Assembly (NCBI GenBank): GCA_018715935.1
Contig: DVKR01000028.1
Coordinates: 1-64,000 of the forward strand
Source: Candidatus Aphodovivens excrementavium
GTDB lineage: Bacteria > Actinomycetota > Coriobacteriia > Coriobacteriales > Eggerthellaceae
DNA length: 64,000 bases
Direction of reading: 5' to 3'
Positions within the stretch are counted from its first letter, which is position 1. Each line of letters begins with the position of its first letter. This document shows positions 37,645 through 45,771 of this stretch, one piece after another. Under the pieces are notes generated by a model that did no database searches, was not told the origin of the DNA, and saw only the letters and a program-made list of their open reading frames with translations. Made by a program: the position numbers and the translations under genes.

Positions 37645-38786
37645 TATTCAACTCCAAACAACGGATCCAATATGCCCGAATACCAGGTGTCGGGAGGCTC
37701 CACGCTACCCGACGACACGTTCGGCGGAATAGACGAGCCTTCGTCGGAAGAGGAGTCAACTCCCGAAACGCTCACCGACACCTCTCCCTCTTTCACCCAG
37801 CCGTATTGATCGTGCGCCAGGTCTTCTATGCCGGCATCGCTCGATAAGGTATCGACGCTATCCTGCAGCGCATCGCCGCGCGCCTGCAAGGCAGCATACT
37901 CGGCGCTCAAGGCGTCGTGCTCGCGCATGGCTTGGTAGTATTGCTGGGCGGGCTGGTACAAAAACACGCACACCAGCGCAAGGCACGCCGCCACTGCAGC
38001 GGCTACGCGCATCTTCGGCCCAAAAGAAAAGCCCCGCTTTCTGCGCGCCTGCACGCCCTCGACAGGATTCTCCGAGGAGCCGTCTTGCATACGCGATGCA
38101 CGTCGCTGCGAAGACCCCATCTCCCCCTTGTAAAGAGCGGCGCGTGGGCCGCCCTCCCCTGCAGACGCAGAGGCGTCGTCGCGACCGAACACCTTGTCTG
38201 CTTTGCGCTTTGCCCTCAAACGGCGGAAAAGCTCTTTGGGGGAAGCTTTGGACGACTGCTCTTCGTCTTGCAGCTCGCGCGCTTCCTCATAGATTTGGGC
38301 GCGGCGCGCCGTCTCTTCCCGAAGGGCGCGCTCGTCGGGGCCTTTGTACCACGAAGGAGCCGACCGACGAGCAGAACGACCCTGTTCAAACGAGTCCTGC
38401 GCAAAAGGCTTCCGGGCAGAGGAGCTTTGAGCGAACCCGTTTTGTGCGGAAGCATTTTGAGCTATCGGGCTTCGAGACGCCCGCCTCTGATCCGGCACTC
38501 CTCGCTCGAGATGCGTGCCGGTGCGCTGAGCTCGCACCGAAGAGCGGCCGCGCGCAGGTGCAGAAGAGGTAACAAAGCGCGCGTCTGCGCCCGGATCGAA
38601 ATACACCAAAGGACGACTTGAGGCAGGAGGCTGCCCTGCGCGCGCACTGCGTTGAGCGCGCGAGCGCGCAGCGCGACTCGAGCGCTTTGCTTCGTCAAAA
38701 GATACGATTGTTGCTGAGCGGGTCAATGAAAACGCCCCTATCTGCATCGTGCTTCGTTTTTGGTTCATGTAATGCCGGGCTACCAA
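37644..38786 (-). CDS. FtsB/DivIC-like septum formation protein with long disordered N terminus
   Basis: This protein is up to 380 residues long. A single transmembrane helix (VAAAVAACLALVCVFLYQ, about 270-287) is followed by a short coiled coil (YYQAMREHDALSAEYAALQARGDALQDSVDTL) and the DIEDLAxxxYGW-type segment (AGIEDLAHDQYGWVKEGE) typical of FtsB/DivIC. The 265-residue cytoplasmic N terminus is Arg/Ser/Ala-rich, with repeats around FAQ and SAR. The open frame opens with TTG; in-frame ATGs 6 and 13 codons later are more likely starts, but no clear ribosome site decides between them. Confidence 0.82.
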   Translation of the reverse strand: MVARHYMNQKRSTMQIGAFSLTRSATIVSFDEAKRSSRAARSRAQRSARAGQPPASSRPLVYFDPGADARFVTSSAPARGRSSVRAQRTGTHLERGVPDQRRASRSPIAQNASAQNGFAQSSSARKPFAQDSFEQGRSARRSAPSWYKGPDERALREETARRAQIYEEARELQDEEQSSKASPKELFRRLRAKRKADKVFGRDDASASAGEGGPRAALYKGEMGSSQRRASRMQDGSSENPVEGVQARRKRGFSFGPKMRVAAAVAACLALVCVFLYQPAQQYYQAMREHDALSAEYAALQARGDALQDSVDTLSSDAGIEDLAHDQYGWVKEGEVSVSVSGVDSSSDEGSSIPPNVSSGSVEPPDTWYSGILDPLFGVE

Positions 38787-38874
38787 ATTATTGGCTCAAC
38801 TTGTACAGAATACCACACGAGCTAACCTAGGAAGGCGGCTCGATCATAAAAACCTCGCCCGCAGAATCTTTTCA

Positions 38875-39249
38875 TTATTTGAGGTCAAGCGACTTGATAT
38901 ACGTTACCCATTTTTCGAACGATGCGTCGCTTATCGCATGCTCCATCATGCAGGCCTCTTTATCGGCCTGCTCCTCAGGTATCCCAAGCGCCTTCGACAG
39001 AAACGTGAACAGCAGATGGTGCCTGTCTAGCACCGACTGCCCGTAAGAGTACCCTTCTTCGGTAAGCGTGATGTCTCCGTAGTAGGGCTGATCAACCAGG
39101 CCTTTTTCCTTGAGAGCGTTTACCGCCTTGTTGACCGACGCCTTCGACACTCCCAGCTTCGACGCTACGTCAACCGACCGAATAGGCGTGGTGGGGGTGC
39201 CGCCTAGCATCACGATTGCCTCAAGATAGTCCTCGTGGGATTTAGACAT
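38875..39249 (-). CDS. DtxR-family metal-dependent repressor
   Basis: This 124-residue short-form repressor has a winged helix (SVDVASKLGVSKASVNKAVNALKEKGLV, about 25-52) and a dimerisation domain with metal ligands Asp7, Glu10, His77/His78, Cys100, Glu103 and His104. The C-x-x-E-H pattern matches the iron-sensing DtxR type, while Glu10 is more like MntR; the SH3 domain is absent. The start follows GGAG. It lies downstream of the feo genes, which carry GGTTAAC-type boxes resembling DtxR sites, so it probably represses them when iron is plentiful. Confidence 0.9.
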   Translation of the reverse strand: MSKSHEDYLEAIVMLGGTPTTPIRSVDVASKLGVSKASVNKAVNALKEKGLVDQPYYGDITLTEEGYSYGQSVLDRHHLLFTFLSKALGIPEEQADKEACMMEHAISDASFEKWVTYIKSLDLK

Positions 39250-39599
39250 CTTCTCCAAGAAGATCACCCCTTCTGAGCGCGAAAAACAGGTAACCGGAAC
39301 CGGTGTTTCGATGATCATATCACGCCCACAGAGAAAAGGAGCTGAGCAGGCAGACAAAACCCCGTTTCCCGAATGGCCAATCCGCCGAGCGCTCAAGCGA
39401 CCGCCTTCCGCCCCCACCTTCTGTCCCCAGGGGCTTTCCCCAGTTCGATAGGGCGGCGTGCGTTCAACCTTCCGCCCCACCGCCTTCTGGCGCCAGGGGT
39501 TTGCGCGAGAATAAGACGGCGCTGCGGCAAGAACGCCGCATGATCGGACAGCATCTGACCCAAGGGGTCTACGTGAGAAAAAGAAGTTTACTTAAGAAA

Positions 39600-39761
39600 A
39601 AGAAAGAGCCAGCGAGGGAGAGGGGGAGACCCTCGCTGGCTTTTGGGTTGTGGTGAACGGCCAGACGAGAAAAAACCTTCACCACCGAGTCAACAAAGAG
39701 AGGAGGTTTCAGCAAGACGAGCTTGGCGCGTTCCTTCCGGCGTCGACCGCCTTGCTGACAT
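39600..39761 (-). ncRNA. Candidate iron-regulated small RNA or leaderless micro-gene
   Basis: A good promoter (39767-39795) overlapped by DtxR-type boxes directs transcription leftward to the strong terminator at 39608-39644, giving an RNA of about 160 nt with no recognisable gene. The predicted start falls on an ATG (39759-39761) that opens a 23-codon frame ending at 39690, so a leaderless peptide is an alternative. Promoter, boxes and terminator are seen directly; the transcript and its role are inferred. Confidence 0.5.
39608..39644 (-). terminator. Strong bidirectional intrinsic terminator
   Basis: An 11-bp perfect stem, GCCAGCGAGGG and CCCTCGCTGGC, is followed on the minus strand by TCTTTCTTTTTCTT and on the plus strand by TTTT. 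It separates the feo region from the DtxR-family gene. Confidence 0.9.
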
Positions 39762-39766
39762 TTGTT

Positions 39767-39809
39767 ATCTTAGGTTAACTCTCCTGCTACGTCAAGAAGT
39801 TTACCTAAG
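39767..39809 (-). promoter_or_regulatory. Promoter overlapped by paired DtxR-type boxes
   Basis: On the minus strand, TTGACG (39790-39795) and TAAGAT (39767-39772) are 17 bp apart, close to consensus. CTTAGGTTAACT (39769-39780) and AGTTTACCTAAG (39798-39809) form an inverted pair with one mismatch, flanking and overlapping the promoter. The TTAGGTTAAC core resembles half of the known DtxR box. Repression by iron is inferred. Confidence 0.7.
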
Positions 39810-39810
39810 T

Positions 39811-40026
39811 TTACAATTTCTTCACAAGCGCTGCGCGTTCCATGTCGGCAACCATCTTGTCGACAGCGGAGCAAGAGGAGCACCCTCCCGCCTTCCCGCA
39901 CGAGTCGCACGTCCCTCCGGAATCGCACAGGCCGCGCCTGACAATACGCCGCACCGCAAGGAAGGCAAGAGCGACTACCGCCAGCAGTACAACCAACGAT
40001 GAGAAGTTAAGATCTAAAGGAGCCAT
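39811..40026 (-). CDS. FeoB-associated Cys-rich membrane protein
   Basis: This is a 71-residue protein. One N-terminal membrane helix (LVVLLAVVALAFLAVRRIV) is followed by a Cys-rich segment (CDSGGTCDSCGKAGGCSSC) with five Cys and a short helix. This matches the small proteins encoded after feoB in many anaerobes and thought to assist ferrous iron uptake. It lies about 130 bp after feoB on the same strand. The biochemical role is not established. Confidence 0.88.
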   Translation of the reverse strand: MAPLDLNFSSLVVLLAVVALAFLAVRRIVRRGLCDSGGTCDSCGKAGGCSSCSAVDKMVADMERAALVKKL

Positions 40027-40133
40027 CGGTATCCTTCCATCCTTTCGTTTCCGATACTAGCATCCTGCAGCCGCCCTTGCTGAGCGCTTCGGTTAATCTT
40101 TCACACTTCCACAACTACACAAGGCCTGAAAAC

Positions 40134-40166
40134 GTCGAGCCCTAGGCCGGGTCGAGCCCTAGGCCG
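40134..40166. repeat. 17-bp tandem duplication across the feoB stop codon
   Basis: GTCGAGCCCTAGGCCG occurs at 40134-40149 and at 40151-40166. The feoB stop codon (40159-40161) is inside the second copy, so the duplication copied the stop and its surroundings. Confidence 0.9.
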
Positions 40167-42507
40167 CGTTCGTTTCGGCGGCAAGCTTGTTTGCCTTGGC
40201 CTTATCGTCGTAGTTGGGCATAGGTCGGAACAGCTGGAAGAGCATGGCGGCAAGGATGACGACTGCCACCACCGTCCACACGTTGAACGACACATCGCCG
40301 GTGATCAGGCCGCCGAACTGGAAGAACATCAAGCCAACGCACCATGCGAACACCGTCATGTAGCCAATGGCGAACCACGTCCACTTAGCTGATTCCATCT
40401 GACGGCGAATCGTGCCGATAGCCGCGAAACACGGCGCGCACAGCAGGTTGAATGCGCAGAATGCCAGGATGGCGGGGGTCATGCCGCCCATCATGCTTGC
40501 GAACATCGCCCATGTGGTGGGGTCGGTTTCGCTTGCGTCGAGGCTCGACAGAATACCCACCGTTGCCACTACGTTCTCCTTGGCAACCAGGCCGGTGATA
40601 GAGGTGACGGTTGCCTGCCAGTCGCCAAAACCGAGCGGTGCGAAAATCCAGCCGATCGCATTGCCCAAGCCCGCCATCAGGCTGTACTGGATGTAGTCGG
40701 GGACCTCGGTGTCAAGCAGCCCGAACTGACCTTCGTAGACGCCGAAGTTCATGAGGAACCAAATAACGATGGTAGACAGGAAGATGATCGTACCGGCTTT
40801 GACGATGTAGCTCTTGATGCGCTCCCACGTAGACATGAGCACCGTGCGCACGGTAGGAAGATGGTACGCCGGAAGCTCCATGACGAACGGCGACGCCTCG
40901 CCTGCGAACATGCGCGTCTTTTTCAGCATGATGCCCGAAACGATAATGGCAATTACGCCGAGGAAGTAGAACATGGGCGTGATCCACCACGTTCCCTCGG
41001 CGTCTGCTCCGGCAATGGCGCCGAACACCAAGGCGATGATGGGCATCTTGGCGCCGCACGGAATCATCGTGGTGGTCATAATGGTCATACGGCGGTCTTT
41101 TTCGTTCTCGATGGTCTTGGTTGCCATTACGGCAGGCACGCCGCAGCCGGATGCGATGAGCATGGGGATAAAGCTTTTGCCCGAAAGGCCGAAGCGGCGG
41201 AAGATGCGGTCCATGATAAACGCCACACGCGCGAGATAGCCACAGCTTTCCAGAAACGCCAACAGCAGGAACAGGATGATCATCTGCGGAATGAAGCCAA
41301 TGACTGCGCCCACGCCGGCAACAATGCCATCAACGACAAGGCTTTGGAGCCACGGTGCGCAGTTCACTGCGGTAAGCGCATCGGAGATGACCGGTGTTAG
41401 TCCAGGAATGAACAGGCCGAACTCAGACGGATCGGGTTCTTCTTCGGCGAGCTGGGCGGCCAGCGCCTCATCGCCCGCCTCTTCGGCGGCAGCCACTTCC
41501 TCTTCCCAGGCGCCCACGGCCTCCTCGTACTCGGCTCCGCCAGTGTAGAGCCAGCCGTCACCGGAAATGCCGTCGTTTGCCCAGTCGGTAACCGGCCCGG
41601 TGCCAATGGTGATGGCAAGCCAGTACACGAACGCCATGACAACAATGAAGATGGGGATGCCCAGCCAGCGGTTCGTCACCACGCGATCTATCTTTTGGGT
41701 GGTAGTAAGACCCTTTGCCGATTTCTTCACGCAGGAAGCGGAGACATGGGCAATGGCGCCGTAGCGCTCGGAAGTGATGATGCTCTCGATGTCGTCGTCC
41801 ATCTCCTCTTCCAGGCATTCGCGCACCGAGGCAATGGCAGACAGGTCGGAGGCAGAAAGCTCAAGAGCCTCCACGGTCTTCTGCTCGTTCTCAAGCAGCT
41901 TGATGGCATGCCAGCGCCGCACATGGGCAGGCACCTTGTCTCCCACTACGTCGATCACCTTGCCAACTGCCTCTTCGACAGCGGCGTCGAAGCGCATTTT
42001 TGGCGCCGCCAGCGTGCCGGCTTTTGCCACCTCGCCTGCTTTTTTGATCAGGTCGTCAAGGCCTCTGCCCTTCAAAGCCGAAGTGGGCACAACCGGACAG
42101 CCGAGCTGCTCGGACAGGGCGGCAACGTCGATCTTGTCGCCGTTTTTCTCCACCAGGTCCATCATGTTCAAAGCGATCACTACCGGAACGCCCAAATCGG
42201 CGATTTGCGTGGTTAGATACAGGTTGCGCTCGAGGTTGGTGGCATCAACCAGGTTGATGACCACATCGGGGCTTCCCTCCAGCAAATAATCCCGCGTGAC
42301 CACTTCTTCTGGAGAGTACGGCGAAAGCGAATACACACCTGGTAGGTCGGTAATGGTTATCGACTTATCGCGCGTGTATTTGCCTTCCTTCTTCTCGACG
42401 GTTACACCAGGCCAGTTGCCAACATACTGGTTCGCGCCAGTCATGCTGTTGAACATGGTCGTTTTACCGCAGTTCGGATTACCGGCAAGAGCAATGCGAA
42501 CACCCAT
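40159..42507 (-). CDS. feoB: Ferrous iron transport protein B
   Basis: This 782-residue inner-membrane Fe(II) transporter has an N-terminal GTPase domain: G1 GNPNCGKTT (9-17), G3 DLPG (54-57) and G4 NMMD (114-117). A GDI-like helical domain and two Gate-type membrane blocks follow, with the conserved Cys in FLESCGYLARVAFIMDR and the Gate repeats. An acidic, Ala-rich stretch of about 45 residues (AEYEEAVGAWEEEVAAAEEA) is inserted after the first membrane helix and would form a charged external coil. The start is ATG at 42507 behind AGGAAGG. It is the third gene after two feoA copies. Confidence 0.98.
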   Translation of the reverse strand: MGVRIALAGNPNCGKTTMFNSMTGANQYVGNWPGVTVEKKEGKYTRDKSITITDLPGVYSLSPYSPEEVVTRDYLLEGSPDVVINLVDATNLERNLYLTTQIADLGVPVVIALNMMDLVEKNGDKIDVAALSEQLGCPVVPTSALKGRGLDDLIKKAGEVAKAGTLAAPKMRFDAAVEEAVGKVIDVVGDKVPAHVRRWHAIKLLENEQKTVEALELSASDLSAIASVRECLEEEMDDDIESIITSERYGAIAHVSASCVKKSAKGLTTTQKIDRVVTNRWLGIPIFIVVMAFVYWLAITIGTGPVTDWANDGISGDGWLYTGGAEYEEAVGAWEEEVAAAEEAGDEALAAQLAEEEPDPSEFGLFIPGLTPVISDALTAVNCAPWLQSLVVDGIVAGVGAVIGFIPQMIILFLLLAFLESCGYLARVAFIMDRIFRRFGLSGKSFIPMLIASGCGVPAVMATKTIENEKDRRMTIMTTTMIPCGAKMPIIALVFGAIAGADAEGTWWITPMFYFLGVIAIIVSGIMLKKTRMFAGEASPFVMELPAYHLPTVRTVLMSTWERIKSYIVKAGTIIFLSTIVIWFLMNFGVYEGQFGLLDTEVPDYIQYSLMAGLGNAIGWIFAPLGFGDWQATVTSITGLVAKENVVATVGILSSLDASETDPTTWAMFASMMGGMTPAILAFCAFNLLCAPCFAAIGTIRRQMESAKWTWFAIGYMTVFAWCVGLMFFQFGGLITGDVSFNVWTVVAVVILAAMLFQLFRPMPNYDDKAKANKLAAETNAA

Positions 42508-42591
42508 ATTCTTTCCTTCCTAAAGTTAACTGTTACTAACTATGCCTCAAAAAGAAAGCGCCTTCGCGCCTACTCGTAAGACCGACTTCGA

Positions 42592-42828
42592 CTAATCGAC
42601 CAAAACGCAGGCCGCTTCGCTCTTTCGCAGCGAAAGCTCGTACCCGCGCACCGTGACTTCGATGGGGTCGCCCAAAGGAGCCACCTTACGAACGTAGACG
42701 TCGACACCTTTCGTGATGCCCATGTCCATGATGTGACGCTTAAGCGCCCCTTCGCCCGCAAGGCGGCGAACCGTTGCCGTTTGCCCGATAGGCACATCGC
42801 GCAACGTCTTGTCAGTGGTTTCTGCCAT
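42592..42828 (-). CDS. feoA: FeoA-domain protein (second copy)
   Basis: This 78-residue SH3-like FeoA protein has the family segment GALKRHIMDMGITKGVDVYV and the closing VTVRGYELSLRKSEA. FeoA-type proteins bind FeoB and are needed for full iron uptake. The ATG at 42828 follows AAAGGGAC. It lies 69 bp after the first feoA and 85 bp before feoB. It is acidic and lacks the N-terminal extension of the other copy. Confidence 0.94.
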   Translation of the reverse strand: MAETTDKTLRDVPIGQTATVRRLAGEGALKRHIMDMGITKGVDVYVRKVAPLGDPIEVTVRGYELSLRKSEAACVLVD

Positions 42829-42897
42829 GTTTGTCCCTTTCCGTACTTTCTCGAACGCGTACCTATGCATTCAGCTGCCTGTTCGGCCGCAGAATCA

Positions 42898-43200
42898 CTA
42901 GCTTGATGCGGAAGTGATTACGTGGGTGGCAACCTGCTGGCTTAGCGCCACCTGCGTGCCTTTTACCTCCACGATCATGTTCCCCGCCACCTGAGATACC
43001 ACCTTAATAGAGGCGCCGGCTACAAATCCCATCGTCCCGAGATGGCGCTGAAGATCCTCTTTGCCGCGAATCTTGACGATTACTGCCTGCTCGCCGGCTT
43101 GCAGGAACGACAGCGGAACCTGATGTCCCCTCGCACTTGCTGTTTGGGCGTTCGCCCCGGTCATTTGCTTGTTTGCATTCATGGAAATCACATTCTCCAT
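42898..43200 (-). CDS. feoA: FeoA-domain protein (first copy)
   Basis: This 100-residue protein has a polar N-terminal extension of about 25 residues, then the FeoA fold (VPLSFLQAGEQAVIVKIRGKEDLQRHLGTMGFVAGASIKVVS) ending VEVKGTQVALSQQVATHV. It is the first gene of the feoA-feoA-feoB operon. The ATG at 43200 follows AGGGGTG by 7 bp. The paired boxes upstream place it under the DtxR-type repressor. The extension is absent from the second copy. Confidence 0.93.
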   Translation of the reverse strand: MENVISMNANKQMTGANAQTASARGHQVPLSFLQAGEQAVIVKIRGKEDLQRHLGTMGFVAGASIKVVSQVAGNMIVEVKGTQVALSQQVATHVITSASS

Positions 43201-43212
43201 GCGTTCACCCCT

Positions 43213-43290
43213 AAGGTTAACCTTTTCTAACAAACGCATGATAACGCTAACAGTCAGAAAATGGAAGCTTAGGTTAACTTTTTTTGTCAA
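43213..43290 (-). promoter_or_regulatory. feo operon promoter region with two DtxR-type boxes
   Basis: AAGGTTAACCTT (43213-43224) is a perfect palindrome close to the start codon. CTTAGGTTAACT (43268-43279) repeats the same core. A consensus TTGACA (43285-43290, minus strand) stands just upstream, although no good -10 box is found 16-18 bp from it. A weaker related sequence, CCTAAAGTTAAC, lies before feoB (42519-42530). Regulation by iron is inferred from motif and neighbours. Confidence 0.65.
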
Positions 43291-43472
43291 AGGTATACGC
43301 TGTTGGCGCGAAACTGAAATCGAATCAAAACGAGTCATCGGTTTGAAACACATCGAAGCGGCGAGTCTGCTATCATTTCCGCCGTAAGAAGCGCGCTGTG
43401 AGGCGTCGCGCAAAACCGCATCTGCCCCTTCGTGACGGACTTTGCAGATGCCCCGCGAGAATCGAGTTCGCA

Positions 43473-43886
43473 ATGATCAAAGAGATTGTGAAAGATACCG
43501 AGTTTTTGAGCCAGCCCGCCGAACCGGCGACCTCAGACGACGCCCAGGTTGGCGAAGACCTTGTTGACACCATGCGCGCAGTAGACGGCGCCTGTCTCGC
43601 CGCGAATCAGATAGGCTCGCGCAAAGCCGTCATAGCCTATAACGACAACGGCCGCACGTTCGTGATGTACAACCCCCATCTCGATTCCGGCATGCAGCGC
43701 TTTAGCACTGCGGAGGACTGCCTTAGCCTAGACGAGCCCAGCGTTGTTGAGCGCTTCAAGATCATTCGCGTCTCGTATCAGGTGCTCGCAGGCGGCAAGC
43801 TGGGAAACCGCACGCGTAAGTTCACGGGCTGGTCGGCTCAGGCGGTTCAACACGCCATCGACCACTGCGAGGGCAAGCTCGTCTAA
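43473..43886 (+). CDS. Peptide deformylase-like protein lacking the catalytic glutamate
   Basis: This 137-residue member of the deformylase fold shows all three metal-site motifs in altered form. Motif 1 is GACLAANQIG (39-48). Motif 2 is EDCLSL with the metal ligand Cys83. Motif 3 is QHAIDH with ligands His127 and His131, but the catalytic Glu of the usual HExDH is Ala128. Metal binding looks intact while normal deformylase catalysis is doubtful. Codons were checked (CAC GCC ATC GAC CAC). Known variants of the family may behave similarly, so an altered activity or regulatory role is possible. No strong ribosome site precedes the ATG. Confidence 0.82.
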   Translation: MIKEIVKDTEFLSQPAEPATSDDAQVGEDLVDTMRAVDGACLAANQIGSRKAVIAYNDNGRTFVMYNPHLDSGMQRFSTAEDCLSLDEPSVVERFKIIRVSYQVLAGGKLGNRTRKFTGWSAQAVQHAIDHCEGKLV

Positions 43887-43948
43887 TACGCTCCATCGTG
43901 CACTGCGGGGACGAGCTCGTCCAATACGCGCCATCGGCCACCGCGGGG
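43876..43948. repeat. 38-bp-period duplication of the deformylase-like gene's 3' end
   Basis: About 35 bp at 43876-43910, including the stop codon, recur at 43914-43948 (AGCTCGTCCAATACGCGCC) with six mismatches. In the second copy the stop TAA is changed to CAA. Confidence 0.85.
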
Positions 43949-44030
43949 GGGTGCCGTCCAATCGAAAAGCATTCGCTTTTTCGCATTCCACCTCGTAGGG
44001 CGGGTTAAAAGCATAAAAATATCTTGATAA

Positions 44031-44074
44031 TGAGAATATTCTCAGATGCAATACGTTTCGGCGCACGGTATACT
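44031..44074 (+). promoter_or_regulatory. thrC promoter with upstream palindrome
   Basis: TGAGAATATTCTCA (44031-44044) is a perfect 14-bp palindrome. TATACT (44069-44074) is a good -10 box 38 bp before the start codon. The palindrome would lie at about -50 to -37, suitable for an activator or repressor. No strong -35 hexamer is present. Confidence 0.5.
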
Positions 44075-44111
44075 GGATTTGGATAATGAAGGCCAAATCC
44101 CGGGAGCGCCA

Positions 44112-45656
44112 ATGAACTCCAATCTCTACATCGACACGCGCGGCAAGGCGCCGCATCCAGTCTCTTTCACCGAAGCGGTTATCGACGGGCTCGCCCCGGG
44201 AGGCGGGCTCTACGTTCCGCAGCACATTCCACAGCTTACCATCGAGCAGATCGTCTCCCTCGCGCAGCTGCCCTACGCGCAGCGGGCCGCTTTGGTCTAC
44301 AAGGCGTTTGCCGTGGACCTTTCCTCCGAAGACATCGACGCGCTTATGGAGAAGGCGTACGGATCCAACTTCGACACCGCCGAAATATGCCCGCTTACCA
44401 CGCTTGACGCCAACACCCACGTGCTGGAGTTGTGGCATGGCCCCACGAGCGCCTTCAAGGACATGGCGCTGCAGTGCCTGCCCCATTTCTTCTCGGCAAG
44501 CGCCAAGAAGCTGCGCGCCGAAGGCAAGATAGACCACGACTTCCTTATCTTGGTTGCAACGTCGGGCGATACCGGCAAAGCGGCTTTGGAGGGATTCAAA
44601 GACGTCGACCATGTTCAGGTGGGCGTGCTGTATCCCGATGGCGGCGTAAGCGACATCCAACGCAAGCAGATGGTCACCCAGACGGGCGGCAATGTGCGCG
44701 TTTGGGGCGTGCGCGGGAATTTCGACGACTGCCAAACCGGCGTCAAGAACGTGTTTTCTGACGAAGGCTTCGCTGCAGCGCTGCTCGAAAAAAGCTCAAC
44801 GGCACTCTCAAGCGCCAATTCCATCAACTGGGGCCGCTTGATGCCGCAGATCGTTTACTACCTGTCTTCCTATGCACAGCTGGTTGCCCAGGGAAGCGTG
44901 GCGGCGGGAGACCCCGTTGACGTGTGCGTGCCCACAGGCAACTTCGGCAACATCCTTGCCGCCTACTACGCAAAGCGCATGGGCTGCCCCATTGAGATGC
45001 TGTATTGCGCCAGCAACGAAAACCGCGTGCTCACCGACTTCATTAACACGGGAACCTACGACATCTCGCATCGAGAGTTCATCCTCACGCCTTCGCCGTC
45101 GATGGACATCCTGGTGTCTTCCAACCTGGAGCGCCAGCTGTTCGAGCTCACCAACCGCAATGCACAGGCTATCGAGGGCTGGATGACCAGCTTGCGCACC
45201 ACCGGCTGCTTCCGCGTGGACGAGCACACGTTCTCGCAACTGCGCGAGGCATATCGCGCCGATTCCATAGACAACGAAACCTGCCTCGCGTCCATTCGGG
45301 AGGTATATCTCCGCCACCGTTACCTCATCGATCCGCATACCGCCGTCGCATGGAAAGCGGCAGAAAACCTACGCGGTCAAAACCCGCTGATCGTTGCCAG
45401 CACGGCTCATTGGGCGAAGTTCGGCGCGAACGTGTATCGCGCCTTGCACGGGCTTTCCGCCAAAGACGCCCTGCCCGCTGAAATAGCCTCCCTCACGGGG
45501 TGTCAGCTAAACCAGCGCATCGCAGAAGAAACCGACTCCACCGTTCCGCGCGGGCTTGCCAGCCTCGACGATATGCCCGTTCGCTTTACCGACGTCATCG
45601 ACGGAACGCCAGAAGCAATCGAACAGGTTGCCATGGAGTTTTCTCAAGGCAGATAG
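44112..45656 (+). CDS. thrC: Threonine synthase
   Basis: This is a 514-residue PLP enzyme converting O-phosphohomoserine to threonine. The N terminus LYIDTRGKAPHPVSFTEAVIDGLAPGGGLYVP is typical. The PLP Lys is in TSAFKDMALQ, and the phosphate-binding stretch is ATSGDTGKAALEGF. It belongs to the longer group of the family (about 500 residues). The ATG at 44112 follows GGGAG; an earlier in-frame ATG lies upstream of the -10 box. Confidence 0.96.
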   Translation: MNSNLYIDTRGKAPHPVSFTEAVIDGLAPGGGLYVPQHIPQLTIEQIVSLAQLPYAQRAALVYKAFAVDLSSEDIDALMEKAYGSNFDTAEICPLTTLDANTHVLELWHGPTSAFKDMALQCLPHFFSASAKKLRAEGKIDHDFLILVATSGDTGKAALEGFKDVDHVQVGVLYPDGGVSDIQRKQMVTQTGGNVRVWGVRGNFDDCQTGVKNVFSDEGFAAALLEKSSTALSSANSINWGRLMPQIVYYLSSYAQLVAQGSVAAGDPVDVCVPTGNFGNILAAYYAKRMGCPIEMLYCASNENRVLTDFINTGTYDISHREFILTPSPSMDILVSSNLERQLFELTNRNAQAIEGWMTSLRTTGCFRVDEHTFSQLREAYRADSIDNETCLASIREVYLRHRYLIDPHTAVAWKAAENLRGQNPLIVASTAHWAKFGANVYRALHGLSAKDALPAEIASLTGCQLNQRIAEETDSTVPRGLASLDDMPVRFTDVIDGTPEAIEQVAMEFSQGR

Positions 45657-45771
45657 ACTGCCGGCAAAAAAGCAGAAGCAAGAAAGGCAAGCAGCGGCGC
45701 CCGAGCCGATAGAAGAGAAGAACTGGACACGACGTCATTGAAAACAGCGCATGACGAAAGGAAAGGAAATC

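Noticed and set aside
39250-39480. 77-codon extension of the DtxR-family repressor
   Set aside because: It has no family similarity, and the internal ATG has GGAG 7 bp upstream and yields the normal domain start.
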